Below the pieces are notes generated by a model, which ran no database searches, was not told where the DNA came from, and was given only the letters and a program-made list of their open reading frames with translations. This document shows positions 31,701 through 43,723 of a stretch of 64,000 nt of DNA, in pieces (the first letter of the stretch is position 1; the number at the start of each line of letters is the position of its first letter). The stretch lies in assembly GCA_947044365.1 (NCBI GenBank), contig OX345645.1, positions 6,749,136 to 6,813,135 on the forward strand, in the 5' to 3' direction. Made by a program: the position numbers and the translations under genes. The DNA is from Petrosia ficiformis. Its lineage: Eukaryota; Porifera; Demospongiae; Haplosclerida; Petrosiidae.

Positions 31701-32792
31701 TCATTAGGGAGGTTAGTCTCAGGTGGAAGAGGGAATGGAGATGTCCCTATATAAATAATAATTGTGATTATATATAGTCACTATACATTGAAGTACTTGT
31801 ACATGTAATAGATATGATAGGCAAGACTCCTACACAAACCTAATATATACATGTATATACACTATATATAATATATATACATGTATAATTATCATCTATT
31901 AAGTGTAGTACATTCAGACATGTAGTATATATAAAGCCAGTTATTATTAGAAGCCATGTCATGTGACCTCCACACATACACGCACACACACACATATATA
32001 TAGATACATATATGTACATCACATTAATCAATGTTGAGCCATTTTGGCTCATGGTTCAAAATGTATCAAAAACTCTGCATATACACAAACACACACACAC
32101 ATACATATACATAAACACATACATACACACGTGCAACACCAATATACACATGCATAGGTGTACTGACGTCACAAACAATTCACACACATGTACATATACT
32201 CACCTCCTGATGCTAACATTAACTGATTCATTTGTCGCTGCCATGCACACTGTGCCCAGGCTTGTCTAAGTAGAGAAAATACTAAATTCAAACCAGTTCG
32301 TACTCCAGTTTCAATTAACACATCATCAGCAGTTCTGGGACTCTTCTTGGCACCAGCTTCATCTTTCTTGGTATCTTTCTTGTCCGGGTCTTGCTCTTCT
32401 TCCGATAACTTCTTTAAAGCCTTCTTGAGTTTTTCTGTGGTGTAGAATGACTCATAAGCACTAACTATACGACACCATAGTGATTGCTGTTTCTTGAAGA
32501 GAACAGTTGAGGGAGTTCGGCCCAATGGCTGCAACGAATCTCTTAATCCTTCTCTTAGAGTTTCACACAGCACTTCAACACCTTTCCCTTTTAATGTAGA
32601 TGCTCCAAACTGTGGAATACAGTAACTTACTCCTTCTTTCTTCTTAGCAGTGACCTCTCCATGTTTTACCAGCTCTTCAAATAGCTCATCCACCCCTCCT
32701 GGGTCGAGGAGCTTGGCTGGGTCAGTCTTTAGCCAGTCAGAATCCCGGCTGGACTTTTTGGAATCACTGTCTTGCTTAAGTTCTTCAAACAT
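1..32792 (-). CDS. HERC1: HERC1-type giant E3 ubiquitin ligase (partial, about 75 exons)
   Basis: This gene encodes a giant HECT-class ubiquitin ligase; in animals HERC1 also acts as a membrane-trafficking scaffold. I identify it by domain order along the minus strand: a HERC1-like N-terminus, a first RCC1-like propeller, a long helical middle, SPRY, a UBA-like segment, WD40 repeats, a second RCC1-like propeller and the start of HECT. This order is known only from HERC1. Short matches to remembered HERC1 include [17 protein letters not shown] near the N-terminus, NSMGQCGQG in the first propeller, and GEGADDAGG plus RTKKPLDL in HECT. Exons sum to about 12.5 kb, or about 4,180 codons; human HERC1 is 4,861 residues. 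The start is the first ATG of the 589-nt first exon (32204-32792). The catalytic cysteine lies off the left edge. Introns are unusually rich in microsatellites. Exon lists are given in the domain entries. Identity is very secure; some exon ends may be off. Confidence 0.95.
2870..3095. repeat. 40-bp tandem repeat in HERC1 intron
   Basis: About five and a half copies of a 40-bp unit containing TTACATGTTATAATATAGGG and GTACCTCATTATAGTTTAA. Copies differ at only a few positions, so the expansion is recent. Confidence 0.9.
3298..3869. repeat. TG run and ACATGTACATATAAGGGGT repeats in HERC1 intron
   Basis: A (TG) run of about 20 units at 3298-3339 forms the polypyrimidine tract and AG of exon 3121-3297. 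It is followed by degenerate 24-30-bp units with ACATGTACATATAAGGGGTA to about 3835. Confidence 0.85.
4369..4818. repeat. ATGT microsatellite in HERC1 intron
   Basis: Two blocks of (ATGT)n at 4388-4560 and 4606-4804, the second almost perfect over about 160 bp. It begins close to both flanking splice sites. Confidence 0.9.
4996..6049 (-). other. HERC1: HERC1 linker between WD40 and second RCC1 propeller
   Basis: Exons: 5876-6049, 5129-5404 and 4996-5061. The translated segment contains [20 protein letters not shown], then [20 protein letters not shown] and [11 protein letters not shown], and ends [17 protein letters not shown]. All four match the linker that precedes RLD2 in HERC1. The intron between the first two exons (5405-5875) is full of TCACATGA/TCATGTGA motifs. 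Confidence 0.85.
5405..5875. repeat. Intron with clustered TCACATGA/TCATGTGA motifs
   Basis: At least ten ATCACATGAT or GTCACATGAT octamer-centred units in both orientations over about 470 bp, embedded in ATAATCATGTGATAATC. It could be a degenerate minisatellite or a cluster of M-box-like sites. Confidence 0.65.
6227..6726. repeat. 180-bp repeat (two units) and TACATGTA run in HERC1 intron
   Basis: Two tandem units at about 6290-6610 (spacing 180 bp, second unit ending in GTATTTCTGTTTAAAAATG), then palindromic ACATGTACAT sequence up to the donor of exon 6727-6967. Confidence 0.8.
6968..7491. repeat. ACATTAATACATGTACAAGT repeats in HERC1 intron
   Basis: Degenerate units of about 20-24 bp mixing TACATGTACA palindromes with ACATTAATAC, over about 7080-7490, up to the donor of exon 7492-7616. 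No coding exon seen. Confidence 0.75.
8598..9413. repeat. TAATAACTATTAAT minisatellite in HERC1 intron
   Basis: About 800 bp of degenerate TAACTATTAATAACTACTAATTACTAT units. The same family fills 13810-14440 and 17715-18160 in other HERC1 introns. No coding capacity. Confidence 0.85.
9574..9784. repeat. CATA array that starts at a splice donor
   Basis: An almost perfect (CATA)n of about 200 bp with a GCAT patch at 9580-9612. On the transcribed strand it reads GTATGTATGTATG directly from the donor of exon 9785-9881. Confidence 0.9.
9945..11914 (-). other. HERC1: HERC1 helical region between UBA and WD40
   Basis: Exons: 11800-11914, 10573-11195, 10200-10384 and 9945 to about 10141. Exon 10573-11195 matches the HERC1 segment containing [23 protein letters not shown] and a helix that continues into [19 protein letters not shown]. 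It also encodes a polyserine run at 10811-10852 from a TCC array. Exon 9945 onward contains [20 protein letters not shown], matching the ANALAACCLSS region of HERC1. The right end of the last exon is uncertain: two acceptors (near 10141 and 10117) are possible. Confidence 0.75.
11196..11799. repeat. 42-bp minisatellite in HERC1 intron
   Basis: Units such as ACACGTGGATGTACACATAC plus AACTACAAGTACATGTACATG repeat at about 42-bp spacing from about 11390 to 11770. Flanks are degenerate TACATGTA sequence. Confidence 0.75.
11990..12570. repeat. 180-bp dispersed tandem repeat, cluster in HERC1 intron
   Basis: About three tandem units, with the marker CCCTGAACTATAGCCTTGG at 12031, 12210 and 12391 (period 179-181 bp). 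Other copies: 6290-6610 (two units), 14697-14815 (one, inverted), 51867-51913 (fragment), 61085-61245 (one, degraded) and 63345-64000 (at least three units, running off the edge). Units lack a protein frame and start and stop at different phases, like a satellite-derived dispersed repeat. Confidence 0.85.
13687..14937. repeat. HERC1 intron with TAATAACTATT array and inverted 180-bp unit
   Basis: GATA run at 13720-13765, then the TAATAACTATTAAT family from 13810 to 14440, then unique AT-rich sequence, then one inverted 180-bp repeat unit at 14697-14815. A GATA run lies at 14835-14935, next to the donor of exon 14938-15053. Confidence 0.8.
15514..15755. repeat. GGAT array in HERC1 intron
   Basis: (GATGGATA)n across 15538-15742, ending in GACAGACAGACA. 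On the transcribed strand it reads GTGTGTCTGTCTGTCC straight from the donor of exon 15756-15904. A CAGA array fills the neighbouring intron at 15100-15270. Confidence 0.85.
16699..18304 (-). other. HERC1: HERC1 SPRY (B30.2-like) domain
   Basis: Exons: 18163-18304, 17637-17705, 17277-17441, 17062-17151 and 16699-16892. The segment reads through SPRY landmarks: [12 protein letters not shown], then [20 protein letters not shown], then [20 protein letters not shown], then [20 protein letters not shown] with the typical internal strand, then [19 protein letters not shown] domains bind protein partners; in HERC1 the domain lies between the helical scaffold and the UBA/WD40 part, as here. The exon after it (16082-16387) carries [20 protein letters not shown], which matches the conserved HERC1 segment just downstream of SPRY. 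Confidence 0.85.
19328..19719. repeat. GATA array in HERC1 intron
   Basis: (GATA)n and (GGATA)n across 19335-19700 with short unique interruptions. Similar GATA runs fill 20930-21080 and 17455-17560. Confidence 0.85.
20195..20570. repeat. TACATGTACATACA array in HERC1 intron
   Basis: CATA and TACATGTA units from about 20245 to 20560, running to within about 10 bp of the donor of exon 20571-20705. The portion 20195-20240 is unique and may contain upstream coding sequence if my acceptor choice is wrong. Confidence 0.7.
21540..22987. repeat. 1.4-kb ATCC minisatellite in HERC1 intron
   Basis: A nearly pure (ATCC)n array with variant units (ATAC, ATTA, CATCAT). The variants form longer blocks: CCTCAATCAATCCATC recurs near 21757, 21949 and 22137, giving a higher-order period of about 190 bp. 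It ends 8 bp from the donor of exon 22988-23124. Open frames across it (SIHP or MDGW repeats) are artefacts of the array. Confidence 0.9.
25251..26147. repeat. Long ACAT/ACACAT array in HERC1 intron
   Basis: About 650 bp (25375-26055) of CATA repeats with interspersed ACACACAT, CCATACAC and TACATGTACAT units, arranged as roughly 90-bp blocks containing ACCCATACACATACATGT. A GATA run follows to 26130. Confidence 0.85.
27574..28142. repeat. CATA array in HERC1 intron
   Basis: (CATA)n with regular TAGTACATAC and TACATGTACATACATG interruptions from about 27670 to 28135; roughly 100-bp blocks recur. Confidence 0.85.
28849..29202. repeat. 54-55-bp tandem repeat in HERC1 intron
   Basis: Units with TGATACAATGTGACTCATAA and GATGACACATAATGACACA; the marker TGATACAATG starts at 28901, 28956 and 29010. 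About five units, decaying toward 29170. Confidence 0.8.
30625..32792 (-). other. HERC1: HERC1 N-terminal region (exons 1-5)
   Basis: Coding exons, in transcript order: 32204-32792, 31498-31746, 31147-31280, 30834-30938 and 30625-30708. Exon 1 is rich in Lys, Glu and Asp and ends in a helix matching the conserved HERC1 N-terminal segment ([16 protein letters not shown]). The following exons are helical, with [16 protein letters not shown] and [12 protein letters not shown]. The block ends in [11 protein letters not shown], which leads into the first propeller exactly as in human HERC1. No catalytic motif is present, and the region probably forms a helical scaffold. Confidence 0.85.
31747..32203. 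other. HERC1 intron 1
   Basis: About 460 bp, TA-rich with short CA and TATA runs (31850-31890, 31978-32005, 32085-32110). No exon, RNA gene or repeat family recognised. Confidence 0.5.
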
Positions 32793-34581
<1,789 letters not shown>

Positions 34582-35164
34582 TGACACAATGATTAATTTA
34601 TATACCTTCTGTGTTATAATATACTCACTCGTATTTAGTATTTAAATTATCATATCTTGTGTTAAATTCCTCTTTATAGGATAATAATAATTCAGTGTTA
34701 ACAACAACCAATATAGACATGTAATATATATAGTATGATGGTGACATTATTCCTTTGACATGGTGAGGTCTATATATTGTATATAGACCTAAGAGGAGGT
34801 CTACATTTTTTAATATAGACCTGTCTGACCACTTCGTGTACACTATGCAGGAGATGTCATCATCATATATGCTAACAGGTCCTATATACAAAACTTAGGA
34901 CCCTCGTTTTGTGTCCTCGGATGTGATATAGCCCTTGCAGGCTTGGGCTAAATCACATCGTCGGACACAAAACTCAGGTCCTATATTCAGTATATAAAAC
35001 CTATTAGCATACTATTATATATTACATATAGACTGCATTATATGTGAAAAGAATATATGTAAAAAATGATTATGAAAAAGCTTATCACATGTATCACTAT
35101 TTACCTACTACAAAACAATGTTGCTATTAATTAATAAAAGAATTAAAAGTATAGTTTATGTATT
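34582..35164. repeat. Convergent intergenic region with foldback element
   Basis: This lies between the 3' ends of katanin (plus) and the adhesion GPCR (minus). The palindrome AGGTCTATATA-TTG-TATATAGACCT sits at 34763-34789. A larger foldback has arms 34897-34934 and 34945-34982 (about 38 bp each, roughly 32 of 38 matched) around a 10-bp loop. Near-direct repeats AGGTCCTATAT lie at 34877-34887 and at 34976-34986, as a small inverted-repeat mobile element would leave. No coding exon was seen. AT-rich sequence near 34600-34660 and 35120-35164 probably holds both polyadenylation regions. Confidence 0.6.
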
Positions 35165-36583
35165 TTAATCCTCTGTAGTAGAAGACACTTGTTGTGTTTC
35201 ACTATGCATTTCATTTTCTATTTTCTCACTGCCTTTCTCTTTATCATTATCACAACTGAAAGTTGTGATAATTTCGCTAAAAGATGTTATTTCTTCCCCT
35301 TTTTGTGATGGGACTGTCGCAATTTCTCGTTTTTTGTTGGTATTTTTGACTATTATTGCCTCTCCAAAAGCAGAAACAAATGTTGACTCATTCAATTGAC
35401 CACTAGAAGATTTAGGAAAACGTTTACCCTGTTTAACAACATAGTAATTGAATGTTCCTCCATCCAAACTGGATTCTACATGTGATGTATGTGGTCTATG
35501 TCGACGTTGTCCATATGAGCTAAATTCTGAAATGTTTTTCCATGCTGCTCCACAAAACCATTTCTTCCATACATTTCGAACATCCTGTGAGCGAACACAA
35601 TGCATAATGAATATAAAGAACCCATGGAATGCTGTGATAACCACAAACACTGCAGCAAATATGTCTCGAATTGTTTTGCTACTATGAATATCTTGAGTTG
35701 CAAATAATCCAACACCCCATCCTAATCCAAATAAAATCGACAATGCCACGATTATAATAAGCTGTTGACGAATGAAAGATAAATTCTCTTGTTTCTGTTT
35801 AGCACTAGAGTTGAAAGATTTGCACAGAAGTGAGACCACAATGATGAAGAACAGTGTCCAGTTGAAAATATATATTATTAAGAATGGAACTACCATCCCG
35901 ATATAGTATGGTATATTAAATGCACGACAACTAGATATGTAGAGAAATGAACAATGAAATTAAGAATGTATCTTCCATGGACTATAATCAATAGCAGGTG
36001 ACTTACAAATGATCACTGGTATAATTTTCATAATTTGGAGCGAAACAGAAAAGAACTATTAAAATTGGTGTTGCTGTAAAGAAATACAGAATTATCAACT
36101 ATTAGTAGTTACAGTTACACATGATTATACTTACACCATGAAACAAGAGTGGCTTTTAAAATGAAATGATGTATTTTTTTTCCTAATACAACAACTAGTT
36201 TCATGTAGAGGTTAATAGCTTCTGATGCCATTAGCATAAAAGTCACTAGAAAGAAGTATTGTAAAACAGCACCTGTTATAGCACACAGAATAGTCACTGT
36301 TGTACTATGTACAGCTAATATAAATGCCAAGTATAGACCCATTAATGATAAACTTAAGTTAATTAAAAGCAGTCCATGATCCGATGTACGCAACTTCCTG
36401 TAAGATAAGATTAATATAAGTTATGATAATTATAGTAAAGAGATTAACTGACCTGCTGCTTAAATATGATATTATAGTGATTAGCAAACAGAATATTGAA
36501 ACTACTATTCCGATGTAAGACACAGCATTTAATACAAATGATAATGGAGTCTCTTCTGTTGGTTCTATTTCAGGTGATACATC
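35165..36583 (-). other. Adhesion GPCR seven-helix domain and cytoplasmic tail
   Basis: Exon 36453-36583 holds helix 1 (LNAVSYIGIVVSIFCLLI). Exon 36135-36397 holds helices 2-3 (LLLINLSLSLMGLYLAFILA; VTFMLMASEAINLYMKLVVV). Exons 36007-36073 and 35165-35930 hold the later helices, including YYIGMVVPFLIIYIFNWTLF, IIVALSILFGLGWGVGLFA and FAAVFVVITAFHGFFIFIMH. The last two match the family B2 pattern GLGWGxGL and a Q/H-GxFIFxxHC-type helix 7. The tail is about 140 residues, Ser/Thr-rich, and ends SETQQVSSTTED. The helix order and the GPS just before it make this a typical adhesion-class receptor. Confidence 0.92.
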
Positions 36584-39500
36584 CTATAGAAATAGATAAT
36601 TAAGTTATAATATAATGTATTTTTAACAAACCAGAAGTATAGCAAAGCTGGTCAAATGATTACACAAACACATGACTTCATCTTGAGTGTCCTTGTAACT
36701 CTTTGCAATCGTACATCCTTCAGTAGACCAGTCCCCATATCCATCTATGGTAATATACATTCAATGGATATAGTATAGTACATACCTTACTCACCATCTA
36801 GCAATGAATTCCAGAAAGAGCACTGAGGATTTGAACCATTGATATTCTATAAAATCACAAATATTAACTTATATACAATAATAATAATAGCCTCATACTG
36901 GGTTCTTAAGGAAACGTATAGTAATGGGTGGATTAAGAGCATTGATTGAATCAGATCCTACAACACTCGCTGATATGATGATACCACCAACCTCCTTGTT
37001 ATTATTCTCTCTTCTTAAAAACAAGTTGTCAGATAGGAATACTGAATGAGTGATTCTAGTAATATTAGTGACATTTAGAACTGCACTGAAAAGATTATTA
37101 GGAAGATGTAAAGAAGCTGTTGGTTGATTATCACTTGTTTCAAATGACAAATCATTAGGATCTATATCCTCTCTAATATCCAGAACAGAGAAGTTTCCCA
37201 GATTAGCACTGAATATTCGATCATTTATAGTGGTTTCATGAAGGTCTATTTGCTGTACTGAAACTGCAAATGTATTCCTAGTAATGACAAGAGGATCTGA
37301 AATGTTTTCAACAGGAATATCTTCAGCTATAGATTCAATTGCTTCAAGAATCCTATTATTAACAAATTAGAAATAATTAAATAATTTTAAATGTAAAACT
37401 CACTTTGCTGAGGTATTGGATGACTCTTGACTTTCCTGTAATGCTTCTGTATCAACACTTATTATATTGTCCACAACATTCAGAAAATCATTTGTCAACT
37501 GTCACATCAATATATAGTATTATACTACATAATATATGCTATACATGTTAACTGACCGATAGATTTCCAGAAACCTCTTCTGTAGCTGTAAGCAGCACAA
37601 CTACAGACACTATGATTTCTGTCGATCCTAAATCATCACTGGCTTTAGTGAAATCTTCCAATTGTTGTACTCTTGCTTCTATTTCAAGCTATAGAAATAG
37701 TTTATTATTAAAATATGCATTGATTTAAAACATGTAACCATACATCTGCTGTTTGACATATTTCACGAGCTAAATCACTGAAGTTACATGGAGCTATATC
37801 AGGGTTCCTCCATTGACCTCCATTAGTGAAATTCTCTCCACAATATCTAGTAGCTCTAAGACTAGCTCCACTTGCTGTTACATTACCACAAGGACAGTCA
37901 ACTTCAGCAAATTCTCCTATGTTAGTTTCTGGCCATTCAATAGTAATAATCAATTTTGGATTTCCAGAATGTGAAGGAATATCAGTTGAAATAGAGCGAC
38001 AGCCATCTAACGAATATAACAAGTTATTTAATCTGTTAGGACATATCTAACCTTACCAAATCTATCAACTTCATTAATAGTTATACTCAGTTGTATTCCA
38101 AGTGACTGCATTACTTGTTCAACATCTGCTAACAACACTTCATTACCTCCTCCTTTGGTTACCAAGGTGATTATAATAGGAATTATTTGTAGTGCATTAC
38201 TGTAAATGAGGAAAGAAAATATGATATATTTATAATGAAGAAATATGTTATTACTTACTCTATGATATCTGGATTCTTCAGCTCTATAACAACAAATTTG
38301 GTGTCATTTTTTAAAGTATAACCAGAGAGATAGTCATTAATCTATGTATAATATACTGATAATGAACAGTATAATATAATTATTTATTTATAAACCTGAT
38401 TGAGGAGGTTTGTAATTTTTTGTGAACTATCTTCATCTTGGCGTTTACGTCGCTTGCTTTTATAAAAGTCCGATGGTAGTTGAATGACAGCTTTATACTG
38501 CACAATATCTACATAGATAAGGATTTGTATTAGAACTATATTACATATCATATATCCCACCTTTGATATTGAGAATGACATCACTTGATACATCTGATTG
38601 CATTATCCCATTTATTACATTGCTAGCTTCACAATGATAAAATCCTCTATCCTTCAAGTTTAGTTCAGTGAACAGTAATACACTAGGATTACTGTTTGTG
38701 TTAGGAATGATAACATTGTCCTTATACCATTTAATATTAGGTGCTGGATTACCACTAGCTGTACATATAAGACTAGTAGGTAAATACAGTTCACCTATAG
38801 TGTTTACTGGATGTATTTCAATAGTAGGTGGTAGGAAGACTTCTACCACTGCAGAAAATGAGTAATATTAATAATTCATTATCATTAATTATTTATACTC
38901 ACTTATGTGACAGTTTTTCCCAGTATAGCCTTCATAACATATACACAAATATCCATTAGTTAACATTTTACATTCTCCATTTTGACATGGTGCGTCCAAG
39001 CAATGGTTTACAGTTGCTGGTTCTGTGAATAAAAGATATAATTATGTGTCTTTATAAATTATTAAAAATATACCATGTACTGTTAACATGAATGGTATAT
39101 CCAGTGATACTGGTATCCCAGCTTCATTATCAGCTCTGCATGAATAGTTAGCACTATCACTCTCTCTCAAATCTGTGATAGTAAGTGAACTAGTAATCTG
39201 TTGAAGTCCTGATATGGAACGAAATCCTGGTGAACCATTTACATTGCTTATACTGAGTCTTGGAGTATTAAGAATCAGTTGCCCATTTCTTCTCCATGCT
39301 ATAACAGGTCTGTTAATACCATCAGCAGTGCAGTTAAAAGCAATAGTTTCTCCACTTGATACCTCAAAAAAGGAGCCAGTTATCTTTAGCAAAGCAGTTT
39401 CAACTGAGAATACAATGGAGTAAGTATATATTATGCACATTAGCTGCAGTATATACAATGTACATACATACTTTAAGCTCATATTTTATTAATAAACACA

Positions 39501-42500
39501 CATCCTTTTGATATTAATCTTAATATTCAACATACCATACACTATTAAATCAACATCAGTTTGATTTGATCCTATTATATTCGCAGCTGTAATTCTGTAT
39601 GTTCCAATATCATTGACTTGTATATTAGATATAGTTAATGAATGACGATTAGAAGAAAATATATATTTGTTGGTATTGTTAATTAATTCCACAAGAGTGG
39701 ATTTAAAGTACCACTGGATATCAGCAGGTTTCACTGCAGGTATGGCTGTTATATTGAAGGAGATTGTGACAGTATTATTTCTAGGCACAGCAAATGTGAA
39801 TAATCCATTACTTGGAATGATATATGGTAGAACTATAATTAGTATAGTGAATATCATATTAGTGAAACATTTGTAATTTAAACTGACCTTGTACTATTAA
39901 TGAAATATTTCCAGTCACTTGTCCTATTTCATTAATAGCAGTACATGTATATATACCAATATCAGATAATCCCACATTGAATATATATAAAACTCCTTCA
40001 CTGATTAAATACTTGCTTCCATTAAGTATTTCAACAATATTGAATTTCCATTGAATTATTGGAGTTGAATTACCATTAGCATTACAATCAAGTACAGCTG
40101 TTTCTCCACTCAGAATAGACACATTAACAGTTGGATTGACTGATGGTGATCCTAAGACTTTGTATATACACACAAATAAATACATGTAGTGTAGTATGGA
40201 CTGTATTATATGTACATTTACATGTGCATGTAGGTACAGTATCACTTACCAGCTTCTGAGGTTATGAATGTATTAATATCAGTTTTAGATTCATTGATAA
40301 TATTAACAGCACATATTCTGAAATAGTACATCTGATTAATCATTAATCCATTAATAGTTACTGAATATATCTCATTAGTAGCTGTTATGAACTGTAGATT
40401 ATCAATATCTCTTGTCATAATAATATCACTGATACTATTGAGAGTATCATCGGTGGTTCCATATATTACAGTATAGTTCTCAGGTGTGTATGTAACTTCA
40501 GATATAATCCATGTTATAGTAGCTGTTGTAGGTGTTGTAATAGTATCTATCATTACTGGAACACTCGGAGATGTGGGACCTTAAAAACGACAATAGTAAA
40601 TGCATGTGTGTATAATTATATAGGCTATACCTTTCACAGTAACTATAGAAGTGTTTGTTATCATTGCAGTTAGTCCATTAATAGTAACTTCAGATGTACA
40701 TTCATACACATATGTTTCATTATCAGATAATATACTAGATAAAGTCACGAATAGATCACTAATTACACCATCACTACTTACACTTCCCACACCATACGAG
40801 TCTTCCTGAGGCCATTGAAATGTAGCACTAATCAGATTAGAGGGTGTGTTCAATGGATATACTGTAATATTACAAGTGAGCTGAAATTCATTATAAGGAG
40901 ATATGTCCAAACGAATGATTGAGTTAGGAGTTACACTTGAATCTACAAAGATCAACACATACATACATACATGAATACATACATACATACATACATGAAT
41001 ACATACATACATACATACTGTAACATACATATATACATAATTATATACATATGTACAAACACAAACAATTAACAGACCAAAATGAATATTTGCATGTATA
41101 CATGTTTACTAAACTTATTATAATTTTCAACTCAACATATCATCACTTTCAATAAATTATTAAGTTAAGAGCTGTTTGCCTAATATAGACTCAGTGATGA
41201 AAGGTCATTTATTAACATACATTAGTTAATATACAGCATACTGTACTAAGTAAACTTACCAAAGAGATAGAGGTCACCTTCAATGGACTCATTAGTGGGA
41301 TTAGTAATAAATGGACTGATATGGTTAATATATACTTCACAAGTATATAAACCAGCATCATTGATAGTAGCAGGTGTTAATGAATATTGAGACTGGTACA
41401 TGTTACTACCCAAATCAGTAGCTGGTGATGTATTAGATACAATGTCAGTATTGAATTTCCATTGTACATTAACTGATAGTCCATCTAGTGTATTGACATT
41501 TGATGATAATGTAATGCTACATTGAAGTGTTATATTGTCCCCAAATGCTGATGTTGTAAGGTCGACTGTAGGCTGTGAGACTGTAATTGTGAAATAGAGT
41601 ACAAAAGTATATTAACAATGAATTTATACTCACTTTGTACAGTTAAGGCTGTACTGTTCTCTCCTGTACTACTATCCAGTACATTATCATTAGTGTGTGA
41701 TACATTAGCAGTACAGTTATATATACCCCCATTACTAGTATTAATTGTACTAAAGACATTTGATAAAGTCAACATGCTATTTGAATTAACTGATGTTGTT
41801 GAACTCTTAATAACAGTATCTCCCATTAGTAGTTGAATGAGAACCTCTCCTGATTGATACTGTGATGGATTCATTAACATTACTGTACATATTATATTAG
41901 TCGTCATTCCAGTCTCAACAAGATTTGGTGATATTGATAGTAAAACATCTGGTGTAGGAACTATTAAAAATAGAAGACAAAAATGAAATGAAGAGTTGAT
42001 AGACAAAATACTTAATGTACATGTATGAGGTGTTCCTTAGGTTGAAAGGTTACAATAACATTTCCCCAAATGAAGAAAACATTCTTCAGGCAATATAATA
42101 TACACATACTAACTTGTAGTTTGCAGTATAACAGTTTCTGATACATCATTACTGTTATTAACATATTGAGATTGATCTCCAGTGTATATAATAGACACTT
42201 CACATATATAATTCCCTACTGTACTTTGTGATAGAGTATTCACTATGTATTGTGATACTACAGTATCTGTACTGATAGGTGTATTAGACATATCAACAAT
42301 AGCTCCATTATATATCCATTCAATATAATATGATGTATCAGATAATTGTGTATTAGATATTCCATTGGGTAATGCTATACTACACTGCAGTGTAACAAAC
42401 ATTCCTATTTGATCAGATACTGGAGAACTGTCCACAGTAACAACAGGATCAGGTACTATAGAAGAAAATTAATTTCATTACATGAAATAGGTATCAGTAC

Positions 42501-43405
42501 TCAATGGTTTCTCTGGCTGTACAAATATAATTATGCCCTTATTATAATATATAAAATAATTCAGTAAATAAAATAATACACATACTAACTTGTAGTTTGC
42601 AGTATAACAGTGTTTGATACATCACTACTGTTAGTAACATATTGAGTCTGATCTCCAGTATATATAATAGACACTTGACAAGTATAACTACCCACCATAT
42701 CTAATGATACAGTATTCACTATGTATTGTGCATTCATATTAATGGCTACAGTAGACTGATCAACAGGTGCTCCATTATATATCCATTCAATATAATATGA
42801 TGTATCAGATAATTCTGTATTAGATATTCCATTGGGTAATGCTATACTACACTGCAGTATAGCAGACATTCCTATTTCACCAGATACTGGAGAATTGACT
42901 GCAGTAGCCATGGGAGGAGGGACTATAGGAAAAAAAATGAATGCATGTAATATAGTAAATTCACTACTCACTGGTTACACTCAGGGTTGCTTTATCACTC
43001 ATAATCACTTCATCAATAAGTGATGCATTACACATATATACTCCAGCATGTGATATACTAACTGGTGTTTGTATAGTGATATTACTAATGACATCACCAG
43101 CTGCTGATATGGCTCCTCCAGTCTCAGATATGTCAAATAAACTATCCTCGTTATTAATAGTAACTCCATTCATTATCCATGTTATAGTTAGTGTATCAGC
43201 AGTACAAGAACCATTATTAGTACAGTCTATTGAAACTGTACATGTGAACATGTATGCGTTTGTATCTCCAACCATGGGCGTGATTTCTGTTGGGCTCACA
43301 GTAACAGTGGATACTGAATAGCCTATGAACAATAATATGAAATAGATAGACAGATATACAGGTAGATAGATAGATAGATGGATGGATGGATGGATGGGTA
43401 GATAG

Positions 43406-43436
<31 letters not shown>

Positions 43437-43692
43437 AATAGATGGATAGATAGATGGATGGTTGGATGGATGGATGGATGAATGGGTAGATAGATAGATA
43501 GGTAGGTAGATAGATAGATAGAGATAGATGGATAGATGGATGAACGGAAAAATGGTTAGATAGATAGATAGATAGATAGATGGATGAATGGATAGATGGA
43601 CAGATGGATGGTTGGGTAGGTAGGTAGGTAAGTGAATACATAGATAGATAGATAGATAGAATGATAGATAGATGGATGGATAGTTAGATAGT

Positions 43693-43723
<31 letters not shown>

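Noticed and set aside
35448..35687. Antisense frames over the adhesion GPCR and other receptor exons
   Set aside because: They overlap conserved coding exons and show no family similarity.
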